From Betaproteobacteria bacterium RIFCSPLOWO2_02_FULL_63_19 (GTDB lineage Bacteria > Pseudomonadota > Gammaproteobacteria > Burkholderiales > SG8-39), in assembly GCA_001770415.1 (NCBI GenBank), contig MEQX01000048.1:1-59962 (forward strand): a stretch of 59,962 nt of DNA, given 5' to 3'. The notes below the pieces were generated by a model, which saw only the letters and a program-made list of their open reading frames with translations, had not been told where the DNA came from and searched no databases. Every line of letters begins with the position of its first letter. Positions within the stretch are counted from its first letter, which is position 1. Shown here piece by piece: positions 8,106-16,580 of this stretch. Both the position numbers and the translations under genes were made by a program.

Positions 8106-9056
8106 CTATTTCTTCAGCAGCGCCTGAAACTTCCCGACGTGCACATAAGCATCTGCGACGGCCTTGGCGAATTCCTTGCTGCTGACGGGCACCAGCACCA
8201 TCTTCCGTTTCGTAGCGATGTCGATGAAGCCTTCTTCTTGAACCGCCTTAGTGAAGGCGTCTTCGAGAATCTTCACGATGTCGGACGGCGTGCCGGGCGG
8301 GGCTTCGACGCCACGCAGCGTCGGCACGAAACTCATGTCGTACCCGAAGTCCTTCGGGACGGGAACGTTGGGGTAATAGGGATCGCGCTTATCGCTGAAC
8401 AGAATCAGCGGCCGCAGCTTCCCTGAGCGGATGAGCGACGCGGCGGTTCCGGCGAGGCAGATTGTGAAATCCAGGTGTTTCCCCGCCAGCGCTGCTACGG
8501 TGCCGCGCCCACCTTGATAGGGCACCCAGTTGACCTTGTCGATACCCAGTGCGCCAAAGCCGATCAGTCCCATGAGATGGGTTGTGCTGCCCCTGCCGGA
8601 AAGCCCACCGGACAGCGGTTTTGCCTTGGCAGCCTTCAGAAACTCGTCGAACGTCTTCCAAGACTCCGAGTTCACGACCAGAATCTGGCTCGAGCGGGAC
8701 CAAGCGAAGATCGGCGTAAAGTCCCTGGTCTTGTAACCCGTCTTGCCCTGGTACTCGATGATCACGCTCTTTGGGAATGTGTAGGTAATGAGGGTGTAGC
8801 CATCCCGCGCTGCTTTCTGGAATTTCTCGAAAGCGATCTTGCCGCCCGCGCCCGCCTGATTTTCGATGACGACTGGTTGCCCCAGATGTTTTTCCACGAA
8901 CGGCGCAATGGCGCGTGCCTCCGTATCCTCCCCGCCGCCGGCCGGAGCGGTTACGATGAGCTTCACCGGATGGCTGGGAAAGTCCGCGCCCAATACCGGG
9001 GGCGTGACAAGGGCTGCGGCCGTGACAACCACGCATAACTTGAGCGTCTTCAACAT
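8106..9056 (-). CDS. Bug-family (TctC) periplasmic substrate receptor
   Basis: This 316-residue secreted protein has a signal peptide (residues 1 to about 23, ending VLGA), then the FPSHPVKLIVTAPAGGGEDTE strand-loop and QPVVIENQAGAGG segment that define Bug/TctC tripartite tricarboxylate receptors. These bind carboxylates such as citrate, tricarballylate, nicotinate or aromatic acids in the periplasm and deliver them to a TctAB permease. The start has a very strong AGGAGG site seven bases upstream. Only a relic of tctA is left on its 5' side, so it must use a permease encoded elsewhere or act as an orphan sensor, as many betaproteobacterial Bug proteins are thought to do. Confidence 0.92.
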   Translation of the reverse strand: MLKTLKLCVVVTAAALVTPPVLGADFPSHPVKLIVTAPAGGGEDTEARAIAPFVEKHLGQPVVIENQAGAGGKIAFEKFQKAARDGYTLITYTFPKSVIIEYQGKTGYKTRDFTPIFAWSRSSQILVVNSESWKTFDEFLKAAKAKPLSGGLSGRGSTTHLMGLIGFGALGIDKVNWVPYQGGRGTVAALAGKHLDFTICLAGTAASLIRSGKLRPLILFSDKRDPYYPNVPVPKDFGYDMSFVPTLRGVEAPPGTPSDIVKILEDAFTKAVQEEGFIDIATKRKMVLVPVSSKEFAKAVADAYVHVGKFQALLKK

Positions 9057-9094
9057 GGGTTTCCTCCTCTCATTGCTCGTCCTGCATCAAGGTG

Positions 9095-9238
9095 TTCCGG
9101 ATCGGATCCAGAAAACATGGTCAGCAACATTTGCGCCGTACAGGTGACCAAAACGATGAGGTATCGATGGGTTCCGCAGGAAAACAAGAACCCGTGGCGG
9201 TAATTGGCTTCCACAATCTCGCCCAGCCCGAAGGGCGG
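9095..9238 (-). pseudogene. Relic of a second tctA permease, C-terminal end
   Basis: The minus strand encodes FGLGEIVEANYRHGFLFSC followed by a hydrophobic helix. This lines up with the end of the TctA copy at 998-1942 (LVLGEMVETNYHRALLIS plus the last membrane helix). Nothing upstream in this frame resembles the rest of a permease. The fragment ends about 40 bp before the Bug receptor start, which is where the tail of tctA would be expected if the receptor gene followed it in an operon. Confidence 0.65.
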
Positions 9239-9367
9239 CGGCAGGGGACCGGTGCTCATCTTAGCATGCCCTAGCTCCGGTGCGCGATGAGGACTATCGC
9301 GTTGGCGGGATGCGATAACATTGCCACCCAAGTGGCCCGGACCAACCGATCAGCAGGCCGCGCCGGC

Positions 9368-10459
9368 TCAAAGTGCGAACTCCTCGGCCTCGGAAAACTC
9401 CGGCGCCATAAACAGGTCACCCGGCAGTTCCGTGCCGACGCCGCGCTCACGCGCGACATCGATGACCCGCTTGCACACGGCAGCAAACTGCACCCCCATA
9501 CCGACGTTGTTGCTGTGCCAGGTAATCTGCTTCATTCCCATGCGTCCGGGAAACTTGCCGATGCACAAATCGGAGAGTTCATTGACATGCTCCCAGGTGA
9601 GATACCCCTTGCGAATCGGATCTTCGATCTCGGGCTGCATGTCCTCCTTTGCCTGACTGAGAGAATTGACGACGATGATGTCCGCACGGCGTGCGACTTC
9701 ATCGTCGAGTTCCCTGCGTGAGTCGAAGCGCGGCGCGCCGATCATCCCGCAAATGTGAACGCCCTCTTCCAGCCACTCTCCCTTGATCATCGGGTCGGTT
9801 GCCGTCGTTGCGGTGAACACGACGTCGGACCGCCGCACGCACTTCTCGGGAGAGTCCACAGCCCGTGCCTTGACGCCGAATCTCTGCGCGATCCAGGCAG
9901 CGAATCGTTCCCGGCGCTCACTGCGTACCGAATAGACCTTGACCTCTTCGATGCGCGGACGGATGGTGAGCAGCGCAGTAATCTGCCCAACTGCCTGAAG
10001 GCCTGCCCCAATCAGCCCCGCGACCTTGACATCGGGCCGACAGAGATACTTTGCTGCGACGCCGGACGTCGCGCCCACCCGCAGCGGCGAGATTGCCTCC
10101 TCCTGCACAATGCCAAGAAGCGCTCGCGTGTTCAAGTCCCAAACAAGGACCAGACCGGTCATGCCTCCGGGGTATTTCTTGCGGCGCTCATCGCCCACGA
10201 ACGGAAAATTGGTGTGGCGAGCGTTCAGTCGCACGGCAGCAACGCCATGGCAGGGCACTGCACCGGGGATGACATTGAGCTGAAACCAGGTCGGCACCTC
10301 GTGTCCCTCAAGCGGAATGTGTAGCCTGCGGCGATTCAGTACTTGCGCGCGATTGTGGCCCAGGTCGGCGTAGGCCTCCTCTATCAACCGTATCGCGTCG
10401 GCCATTGGCAAAAGGCCGCGCGTCTCCTCGTTTCGGAGGACGAGCACCGTCCCTGTCAT
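9368..10459 (-). CDS. Ornithine cyclodeaminase / mu-crystallin family protein (copy 2)
   Basis: The protein (about 363 residues) shares the OCD/mu-crystallin plan with the copy at 2081-3169: VLVLRNEETRGLLPM at the start, HGVAAVRLN where the classical enzyme has the GxK substrate lysine, SPLRVGATSGVAAKYL, a Rossmann segment AGLIGAGLQAVGQ, and GVGTELP near the end. The NAD-binding glycines are intact, so a dehydrogenase or imine-reductase role is likely, but ornithine cyclodeamination is doubtful without the lysine. The ATG at 10459 has a GAGG site; an ATG at 10477 lacks one. It lies 5' of the Bug receptor on the same strand, separated by the tctA relic, and is divergent from copy 3. Confidence 0.85.
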   Translation of the reverse strand: MTGTVLVLRNEETRGLLPMADAIRLIEEAYADLGHNRAQVLNRRRLHIPLEGHEVPTWFQLNVIPGAVPCHGVAAVRLNARHTNFPFVGDERRKKYPGGMTGLVLVWDLNTRALLGIVQEEAISPLRVGATSGVAAKYLCRPDVKVAGLIGAGLQAVGQITALLTIRPRIEEVKVYSVRSERRERFAAWIAQRFGVKARAVDSPEKCVRRSDVVFTATTATDPMIKGEWLEEGVHICGMIGAPRFDSRRELDDEVARRADIIVVNSLSQAKEDMQPEIEDPIRKGYLTWEHVNELSDLCIGKFPGRMGMKQITWHSNNVGMGVQFAAVCKRVIDVARERGVGTELPGDLFMAPEFSEAEEFAL

Positions 10460-10477
10460 AGAATGCCTCGCAAACAT

Positions 10478-10857
10478 GCAACAGCGCTGGGTTCGATCTT
10501 ACCGGTCTGCTATTGCGCTCAACTCAATATACGCTGTGATCGCGGTACGGTCCAGCGTACGCCTCCGGTGAACAAGGCCTGCGAGGACGTGGTCATCAAA
10601 CAAGGCCTGCGAGGACGTGGTCATCATCTTCCCCCCCAGAAGTCGCTTGATGGACAAGCGGTCCCGCGTTGGCTCAAAATGACACGCGGGCGGGAGGTAG
10701 GCTGGAGTGCCTCGAGCAATGCAGCGGGCTTTATCTTTGGCGCCCTATCGCGACCGGAGGCCGCATTGCTGATCAATCGCGGTGCGTGTCTTACTTGGGC
10801 ATTTGACGAAATGCAACAGCCTCGGTCTCGCTGATTAGGAATGAAACGGAGCAATTC
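10478..10857. other. Intergenic region between divergent OCD-family genes
   Basis: This 380-bp region separates two divergently transcribed OCD-family genes and should contain both promoters. It contains a perfect 28-bp tandem duplication (separate entry). No convincing coding sequence, RNA gene or clear promoter hexamers were identified. Confidence 0.5.
10572..10627. repeat. Perfect 28-bp tandem direct repeat, two copies
   Basis: Two identical adjoining units of 28 bp, 10572-10599 and 10600-10627, each begin aacaaggcctgcgaggacg and end gtggtcatca. The lack of any difference between the copies suggests a recent slippage or duplication event. The period is not a multiple of three and no gene is seen here. 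It could duplicate a regulator-binding site between the two divergent OCD-family genes, but no palindromic operator is obvious in the unit. Confidence 0.9.
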
Positions 10858-11931
10858 ATGCTGATCATCTCGAATGACGAAGTCCGCAAATTGCTGACCA
10901 TGAAGGATTGTATGGCAGTTCTGGAAGAGGCCTACCTAGAACGGCATTATCAACGCGCCCTAAGCCGGCCTCGTACCGACTTGTATTCCCCGCGCGGTGA
11001 CGATGCCTACTACGTTTTCAAGTCGATGGAAGGTTTGCTACCGATAAAGCATGTAGCTGCGCTGAGAATCAACTCTGACGTCATCAAATGGCGTAAGACT
11101 CCTGAAGGAGTCAGGAAGGACAAACAGCCTTTGGCCGACGGCAATTGGGTAGGATTGATCGCGCTGTTCGACATGCGTACTGGAAAGATGATTGCCATCC
11201 TCCCGGACGGCGTGGTTCAGGGATTCAGGGTGGCGGCGACTGGAGGACTTGCGATCAAGTACATGGCCCGGGCCAACGCCAAGACTATGGGATTGTATGG
11301 TGCGGGGTGGCAGGCTGAGACACAGGTAATCGCTGCCTGCAGTGCGCGAGCGTTGGAATACATCAAGGTGTACAGCCCGACCAAAGCCAGACGCGAAGCG
11401 TTTGCGGATCGCATGAGCCGTATTATTGGGATCCCGCTCGTCCCTGTGCACAAGCCGGAGGAGGCAGCGCAGGGATTAGACATCGTTGCCGCGACCACTA
11501 ATTCGATAACCCAGGTCATGAAACCCGACTGGATAGGCCCGGGCGCCCATGTCTCCTGTGTCAAGCATCTGGAACTGGGTGACGATGTGATTGAGAAGGC
11601 TGATCTTGTTGCGGTTCATTCGCACATTGCTGTCCCCGAGAACTACATGATTGGACAGGGTGAGAAACCAATCTACGGTCAGGACCCGAATGAGCATGGT
11701 GAGCATAAGGCCAGCGAAACTGGTTGGGAAAGTGAGGTTGAATTGCACACCATCATCGGTGGTGGAGTGAAGGGGCGTGAGAACGAAAAGCAGATTACTT
11801 GCTTCGTCAACAATATTGGCCTGGGGCTCCAGTTTGCGGCGGTCGGGGCGCTCGTATACAGCCTAGCCAAGGAACGTGGCATGGGGATTGACCTGCCGGA
11901 CGGGTGGTTTACCGAAGATGTTCATCCCTGA
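10858..11931 (+). CDS. Ornithine cyclodeaminase / mu-crystallin family protein (copy 3)
   Basis: A 357-residue OCD/mu-crystallin family protein. It begins MLIISNDEVRKLLTM, almost the same opening as copy 1, has KHVAALRIN at the classical lysine position, then GFRVAATGGLAIKYMA, a Rossmann segment GLYGAGWQAETQ near residue 143, and the closing GLGLQFAAVG. The region between about 245 and 300 is longer and more polar than in the other copies. The ATG is preceded by CGGAG at suitable distance. It is transcribed away from copy 2. The enzyme is likely an NAD(P)-dependent imino/amino-acid enzyme; the substrate is unknown. The three copies are clearly diverged paralogues, not recent duplicates. Confidence 0.85.
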   Translation: MLIISNDEVRKLLTMKDCMAVLEEAYLERHYQRALSRPRTDLYSPRGDDAYYVFKSMEGLLPIKHVAALRINSDVIKWRKTPEGVRKDKQPLADGNWVGLIALFDMRTGKMIAILPDGVVQGFRVAATGGLAIKYMARANAKTMGLYGAGWQAETQVIAACSARALEYIKVYSPTKARREAFADRMSRIIGIPLVPVHKPEEAAQGLDIVAATTNSITQVMKPDWIGPGAHVSCVKHLELGDDVIEKADLVAVHSHIAVPENYMIGQGEKPIYGQDPNEHGEHKASETGWESEVELHTIIGGGVKGRENEKQITCFVNNIGLGLQFAAVGALVYSLAKERGMGIDLPDGWFTEDVHP

Positions 11932-12163
11932 CGCTCGATGCGCGGTCAACTCCAGGGGCAAGTCCACTTACATTTGTTTTTCGCCGTTTGTCCGCGCAGG
12001 TTGCCGCCTCATCGGAGCGGGCGGAAACGATTCCGATCATCGACCGGTTGGGAAACCTAGATTACGAAGAAATACGGGAACTTGGCTACTGGCCGCAATC
12101 CATCATTGCGCACAGGTTGGGCAGCGCCGCAAAGGTTTGCCGGCGGTGGCGGCAGGTAAGCGC

Positions 12164-13345
12164 CTATTGGGCACGCATGACATCGCGCAACCGAGATAGG
12201 AAAAGCTCGCACCGCGCTACCTGTTCCAGTTCGATGTATTCGTTGGGCTTGTGGGCCTGGTCTATCGATCCCGGCCCGACGACGATCGTCGGTACGCCGG
12301 CACGGTGGAAGTGTCCGCCATCGGTGGCGAATCCCGCACGCCCGATCGTGCCGTTACCGGATAGGCGCACACCGAGCCGGGTCAGCGCGTCGTCATCGGG
12401 AGTATTGAGATCCGGCGCGTCGGTAAGCAGTTCCAGAACGATCCCGGTGTCCTTGGACACGGCACGCATCTCGGGCACGAGTGATGTTGCCGCGAATTGT
12501 TCTATCCTTTCGATGAATCCGGACGGATCAGTGCCGGGAAGGTAGCGCATGTCGAACCGGAAGTCGCAGTCGCGCGGTACGATGTTTGCCGCGGTGCCGC
12601 CGGCGATAACAGCGGTCTGTATGGTGGTGTGGGGAACAGAAAACATTTCGTCACGGGGGCCTGACCTGCGCGCTTCCTCGGCCATATCGCGGATGAAGGA
12701 CACCAACCGAGCGGCGTATTCGATCGCGTTGACCGCGAACGGGGCCAGTGAGGAGTGCGCCTCGAGGCCTCGTACGCAGCACCGGTAGACGCGCTGGCCC
12801 TTGTGCGCGGTCATGACTTGCATGCTGGTCGGTTCACCGACGATGCAGCCCGATGGACGAATGCCTTCCTGTTCCAGGTCGGCGAGCAGCGTAGTGACCC
12901 CGATGCAGCCCACTTCCTCATCGTACGTGAACGCCAGATGGATCGGCGCCTTGAGTCTTTCGGCAATCAATTGCGGAGCGGCGGCTAGCGCGCAGGCGAT
13001 GAAACTCTTCATGTCACAGCTGCCGCGGCCATAAATGCGGCCCTCCCGGATATCGGCTTGAAACGGGTCGGTGTTCCAAGGCTGACCATCCACCGGTACG
13101 ACATCGGTGTGGCCGCAGAGCACCAGCCCAGGGCCGTCGGCGTCGCCGAGTGTAGCGAACAGGTTCGCCTTGCCACCCTCGGCATCATAGGTCAGACGGG
13201 GCTTGACTCCCAGAGCCCTAAGGCAATCGCGCATCCATTCGATAAGGCCGAGGTTTGAATTCCGACTTACCGTGTCGAAAGCGATCAGACGGCGGATGAT
13301 GTCGACGGTTTCGGCGCTGGGCACCACGGAGACATCGGCGTTCAT
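12164..13345 (-). CDS. argE: Acetylornithine deacetylase, ArgE/M20 family
   Basis: This 393-residue M20 metallopeptidase-family enzyme carries the expected metal and catalytic motifs: LCGHTDVVPVDG (His ligand and Asp), YGRGSCDMKSF (bridging Asp), TYDEEVGCIG (Glu pair) and GEPTSMQV, with a dimerisation domain between. The pattern and length fit ArgE, which releases acetate from N2-acetylornithine in arginine synthesis, though related M20 enzymes hydrolyse other N-acyl amino acids. Its neighbours are not arginine genes; the nearby OCD-family genes make an N-acyl-amino-acid catabolic role a reasonable alternative. A GGGTGGG sequence precedes the ATG. It converges with the OCD-family gene ending at 11931, with 232 bp between that show nothing recognisable. 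Confidence 0.8.
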   Translation of the reverse strand: MNADVSVVPSAETVDIIRRLIAFDTVSRNSNLGLIEWMRDCLRALGVKPRLTYDAEGGKANLFATLGDADGPGLVLCGHTDVVPVDGQPWNTDPFQADIREGRIYGRGSCDMKSFIACALAAAPQLIAERLKAPIHLAFTYDEEVGCIGVTTLLADLEQEGIRPSGCIVGEPTSMQVMTAHKGQRVYRCCVRGLEAHSSLAPFAVNAIEYAARLVSFIRDMAEEARRSGPRDEMFSVPHTTIQTAVIAGGTAANIVPRDCDFRFDMRYLPGTDPSGFIERIEQFAATSLVPEMRAVSKDTGIVLELLTDAPDLNTPDDDALTRLGVRLSGNGTIGRAGFATDGGHFHRAGVPTIVVGPGSIDQAHKPNEYIELEQVARCELFLSRLRDVMRAQ

Positions 13346-13533
13346 GTTCCCACCCCGTTCGGGCGATCATTCACATGATTGCCCAGGTGATCTTCAATAA
13401 CAGGCGGAGTATCGCAGAGTCGCGATTGCAACGAGTTGTTCCCCTCGTCGCGCGCCGCCGCGGATTGTCGAGTGCACTCGCTGATTTCCTATCTAGCCCG
13501 GATATCCTATCCGGTCAATCCGGGCCGCTTTCG

Positions 13534-14331
13534 TCAGCTTCGCTTTGAGAGGGGTTCTTGCGGCCTCAGCGTTTGCAGCAGTTGAGCGAACACTTTCGGG
13601 TTGCCGGCAACGATGCCTCCGGTGTCGAGGTAATCGGATTCACCTTTGAGGTCGGCGACGAGGCCGCCTGCCTCCTGGATGAGCAGTGCGCCCGCGGCCA
13701 TGTCCCAGGGCGACAGCCCTGTCTCCCAAAACCCGTCCAGGCGACCGGCCGCGACATAGGCGAGATCGAGCGCGGCGGCCCCAGCGCGGCGTACGCCGGC
13801 AGTCTTTGAGGTCACAGAGCGGAACATGGCGATATATTCGTCTAGTCCGGTCATATCGCGAAACGGGAACCCGGTGCCGATAAGCGCTTCACGCAGATGC
13901 GCGCGCTTCGTAACGCGGATGCGCCGGTCGTTCAGGAATGCACCATGCCCTCTGCTTGCCGTAAATAATTCGTTCTTGGCCGGGTCGTAGACGACCGCCT
14001 GGCTGAGTTGTCCTCTGTGCCTCAGAGCGATGGAGACTGCATACTGCGGAAATCCGTGTATGAAGTTTGTCGTACCGTCGAGGGGATCGATGATCCAGGT
14101 GTATTCCGAGGTGCCTTGACTGCCTGACTCCTCTGCTAGAATGGCGTGGTCCGGGTAGGATCGCTTCAGTACCTCGATTATTGCCTGTTCGGCGTTCCTG
14201 TCCACTTCCGTCACGAAGTCGTTATGACGCTTGCGCGCGATGGTAAGCGCGTCGATATCTCGCGCCGCGCGATTGATGATCGAGCCTGCGCGCCGAGCGG
14301 CCTTCACCGCGGTCGTGAGCATGGGGTACAT
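13534..14331 (-). CDS. suhB: Inositol-1-monophosphatase family protein SuhB
   Basis: The 265-residue protein has all lithium-sensitive phosphatase motifs: AEESG (Glu metal ligand), [15 protein letters not shown], and [17 protein letters not shown] near the C-terminus. SuhB hydrolyses inositol monophosphate and, in enterobacteria, also takes part in rRNA transcription antitermination complexes. It is transcribed divergently from trmJ with 63 bp between them, the same suhB / trmJ-isc arrangement found in Escherichia coli. Length and motif order are normal. Confidence 0.92.
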   Translation of the reverse strand: MYPMLTTAVKAARRAGSIINRAARDIDALTIARKRHNDFVTEVDRNAEQAIIEVLKRSYPDHAILAEESGSQGTSEYTWIIDPLDGTTNFIHGFPQYAVSIALRHRGQLSQAVVYDPAKNELFTASRGHGAFLNDRRIRVTKRAHLREALIGTGFPFRDMTGLDEYIAMFRSVTSKTAGVRRAGAAALDLAYVAAGRLDGFWETGLSPWDMAAGALLIQEAGGLVADLKGESDYLDTGGIVAGNPKVFAQLLQTLRPQEPLSKRS

Positions 14332-14394
14332 GATTATCGCTTTAAAGAGCCGGTGGTTGGAGCAGGCAATCTCGACGCCGGATTCTAGTCCAAT

Positions 14395-15180
14395 ATGAGC
14401 CAGTCCGATTCGTTTTCTCGCATCCGTGTGGTGTTGTCACGCCCCGCGCATCCCGGAAACATCGGTGCTGCGGCGCGGGCTTTGAAAACGATGGGACTTT
14501 CACGGCTCTATCTGGTGCGGCCCAAGCGTTTTGTGGACCCACAAGCGCGCGCATTATCCTCAAGCGCGCTGGATGTGCTTGCCGTCGCCGTGGTTTGTGA
14601 CAGCCTCGATGAAGCGCTAGAGGGAACAACTCTTTCTATTGCCGTCTCCGCTCGCCCACGAATAATCGGACCTGCACCTCTTGAGGCGCGCAGCGCGGCG
14701 GCTGAAGCGATAGCGCGAGCGCAAACCGACGAGGTTGCGTTCGTTTTTGGAAACGAGACCACGGGCCTTTCCAATGAAGAGGTGATGAAGTGCAACCGCC
14801 TGACCGCGATACCTTCGCATCCGGACTATACGTCGCTCAACCTCGCCGCAGCGGTTCAGGTGATTACCTACGAGTGTCGTATGGCGCAACTGGGACCGTT
14901 GCCACCGACTGAGCAGACGGCAGAGTTTGCGACGCACGAGGACGTCGAGCAGTTCTTTGCGCATCTGGAGCGAAGTCTCTATGCGAGCGGTTTCTTGCAT
15001 CCGAAATATCCACGACGCCTTATGGAAAGACTACGCCGCCTGTACTCGAGGCTTGCGCTGGAGAAGCAGGAGGTCAGCATCCTGCGCGGTATGCTCACCG
15101 CGTGGGAGAACCCTCGACCGCCGCGGTCTCGCCCGACGCATGCTGACGCGCAAAAAGGGTCGGAATCCGGTCGGAAATAG
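14395..15180 (+). CDS. trmJ: tRNA (cytidine/uridine-2'-O-)-methyltransferase TrmJ
   Basis: This 261-residue SPOUT methyltransferase shows the family motifs: [20 protein letters not shown] at the start, [15 protein letters not shown] (AdoMet-binding knot) near residue 120, and [17 protein letters not shown]. TrmJ methylates the ribose at position 32 of several tRNAs in the cytoplasm. The C-terminal extension of about 90 residues is helical and basic, as is usual. The gene sits directly before cysE and the isc operon. Its TAG stop (15178-15180) lies inside the IscR-like site that precedes cysE. Confidence 0.92.
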   Translation: MSQSDSFSRIRVVLSRPAHPGNIGAAARALKTMGLSRLYLVRPKRFVDPQARALSSSALDVLAVAVVCDSLDEALEGTTLSIAVSARPRIIGPAPLEARSAAAEAIARAQTDEVAFVFGNETTGLSNEEVMKCNRLTAIPSHPDYTSLNLAAAVQVITYECRMAQLGPLPPTEQTAEFATHEDVEQFFAHLERSLYASGFLHPKYPRRLMERLRRLYSRLALEKQEVSILRGMLTAWENPRPPRSRPTHADAQKGSESGRK

Positions 15181-15209
15181 TTGATCAATTAACTCGGAAA
15201 TCCCATAAT
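15177..15209 (+). promoter_or_regulatory. cysE promoter with overlapping IscR type-1-like site
   Basis: A -35 element TTGATC (15181-15186) and a -10 element CATAAT (15204-15209) are separated by exactly 17 bp. The sequence atagttga...aactcgg between 15177 and 15197 closely matches both sites in front of iscR and the known IscR type-1 pattern (ATAGTTGA, about seven bases, TACTCGGG). It overlaps the -35 element, so holo-IscR binding would be expected to repress. It starts within the trmJ stop codon. Confidence 0.65.
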
Positions 15210-15235
15210 TGCGTGTTCAAGGAATGTGAAGATCC

Positions 15236-15976
15236 ATGTTCGCCAGGATTCGTGAAGACATAGCAAGCGTTTTCGACCGGGACCCCGCAGCACGGAATAC
15301 CTGGGAAGTGGTGACTTGTTACCCCGGTATTCACGCGGTGATGATCCATCGGGTCGCGCACTGGCTCTGGACATCGCGGCTCCGCTGGTTGGGGCGGATG
15401 CTCTCGCAGATAGGGCGCTGGCTTACCGGCATAGAGATCCACCCGGGTGCCTGCATAGGCCGCCGGTTTTTTATCGATCATGGTATGGGGGTGGTTATCG
15501 GCGAAACCGCCGAGATCGGCGATGACTGCACGCTTTACCACGGTGTAACGCTGGGCGGGACCACATGGAACAAGGGTAAGCGCCATCCCACGCTGGAACG
15601 CGGCGTGGTTATCGGTGCCGGCGCCAAGGTGCTCGGGCCGATCGTGATCGGCGAGGGCGCAAAAATCGGCTCTAATGCGGTTGTGGTGAAGGACGTGCCA
15701 CCTGGGGCGACCGCAATGGGAATTCCGGCGCGGATTTTACACTCCGAAAAGGACAGGTCCCGGGAAGAGAAGGCCGCAAAGCTTGGATTTTCCGCTTATG
15801 CCGTTACGCGGGATGACGATCCGTACGCCAAAGCTATCCAGGGTTTGCTCGACCATTCGGTCGAGCACGATAAGCGTATCGATTTGATTGTAAAAGAAAT
15901 AGAGACTTTGAAGGGTACTCCGCACACGGCGGAACCAACGTCTGCGCCGCACGAAACAACAGCAGTCAATAGATAA
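15236..15976 (+). CDS. cysE: Serine O-acetyltransferase CysE
   Basis: This 246-residue enzyme makes O-acetylserine from serine and acetyl-CoA, the first step of cysteine synthesis. It shows the CysE N-terminal domain followed by the left-handed beta-helix hexapeptide repeats, with [17 protein letters not shown] containing the catalytic Asp-His region, YHGVTLGGT, and [18 protein letters not shown]. Being next to the isc operon and behind an IscR-like operator suggests that cysteine supply is matched to the sulfur demand of IscS. The C-terminal tail (roughly 190-246) is longer than in short CysE forms and could affect binding to cysteine synthase. Confidence 0.93.
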   Translation: MFARIREDIASVFDRDPAARNTWEVVTCYPGIHAVMIHRVAHWLWTSRLRWLGRMLSQIGRWLTGIEIHPGACIGRRFFIDHGMGVVIGETAEIGDDCTLYHGVTLGGTTWNKGKRHPTLERGVVIGAGAKVLGPIVIGEGAKIGSNAVVVKDVPPGATAMGIPARILHSEKDRSREEKAAKLGFSAYAVTRDDDPYAKAIQGLLDHSVEHDKRIDLIVKEIETLKGTPHTAEPTSAPHETTAVNR

Positions 15977-16031
15977 TAGTTGATAAAATTACTCGGGTTA
16001 TATATAATTGTTGATAAGATTACTCGGGTAC
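15976..16031 (+). promoter_or_regulatory. iscR promoter with two IscR type-1-like operators
   Basis: Two direct copies of the motif, gttgataaaattactcggg (15979-15997) and gttgataagattactcggg (16010-16028), lie 31 bp apart (three helical turns). A near-perfect sigma70 promoter uses TTGATA at 15980-15985 and TATAAT at 16003-16008 with 17-bp spacing. The first operator covers the -35 element; the second lies over the predicted start point. This is the standard layout for autorepression by [2Fe-2S]-IscR. The first copy begins at the last base of the cysE stop codon. Confidence 0.78.
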
Positions 16032-16044
16032 AGAAGGGGACGAT

Positions 16045-16515
16045 ATGCGACTGACAACTAAAGGACGTTTCGCGGTGACCGCAATGCTCGACCTTGCTAT
16101 GCAAAGCGGAGAAGGGCCGGTGACGCTCGCGGCCATTAGCCGCCGCCAAGGGATCTCGCTTTCCTACCTGGAGCAACTATTCGGGAAGCTACGTCGGCAC
16201 ATGCTGGTCGATAGCGTGCGTGGGCCGGGTGGCGGATATACGCTCGCTCGAGATACCGATTCGGTATCGGTCGCAGATATCATCGTCGCGGTCGATGAGC
16301 CGCTCGATGCGACGCAATGTGCTGGCAGGGAAAATTGTCAGGACGAACAGCGTTGCATGACTCATGACCTGTGGGCCACGCTTAATGAAAAGATGTACGA
16401 ATATTTGCATTCGGTGAGCCTTTCGGACCTGGTTGCCAAGCACTACGCGCGTATGGAAGAGCGCGAGAAGACGGTCCTGCAGGACAAGCGCAGTGAAGTC
16501 GCAATTTCCGCTTGA
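16045..16515 (+). CDS. iscR: Fe-S cluster-sensing transcriptional regulator IscR
   Basis: This 156-residue Rrf2-family regulator begins [18 protein letters not shown], with the winged helix including the [14 protein letters not shown] recognition helix. It carries the [2Fe-2S] ligands C92, C98, C104 and H107 in a [16 protein letters not shown] segment, numbered exactly as in E. coli. The holo form represses the isc operon through type-1 sites, two of which are present just upstream; the apo form acts at type-2 sites. It is the first gene of a complete isc operon. Confidence 0.96.
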   Translation: MRLTTKGRFAVTAMLDLAMQSGEGPVTLAAISRRQGISLSYLEQLFGKLRRHMLVDSVRGPGGGYTLARDTDSVSVADIIVAVDEPLDATQCAGRENCQDEQRCMTHDLWATLNEKMYEYLHSVSLSDLVAKHYARMEEREKTVLQDKRSEVAISA

Positions 16516-16580
16516 CGAGATCCGATCAGCGGCTGCGCGTTGCGACGCCGAAAAGCACAGGAATTGCGGAGAATGATTTA

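Noticed and set aside
10572-10627. CRISPR-like repeat
   Set aside because: Only two adjoining copies with no spacer and no cas genes; it is a simple tandem duplication.
11932-12163. Possible small gene between the third OCD gene and argE
   Set aside because: Short frames in this 232-bp gap show no family match and are continuous with antisense argE frames.
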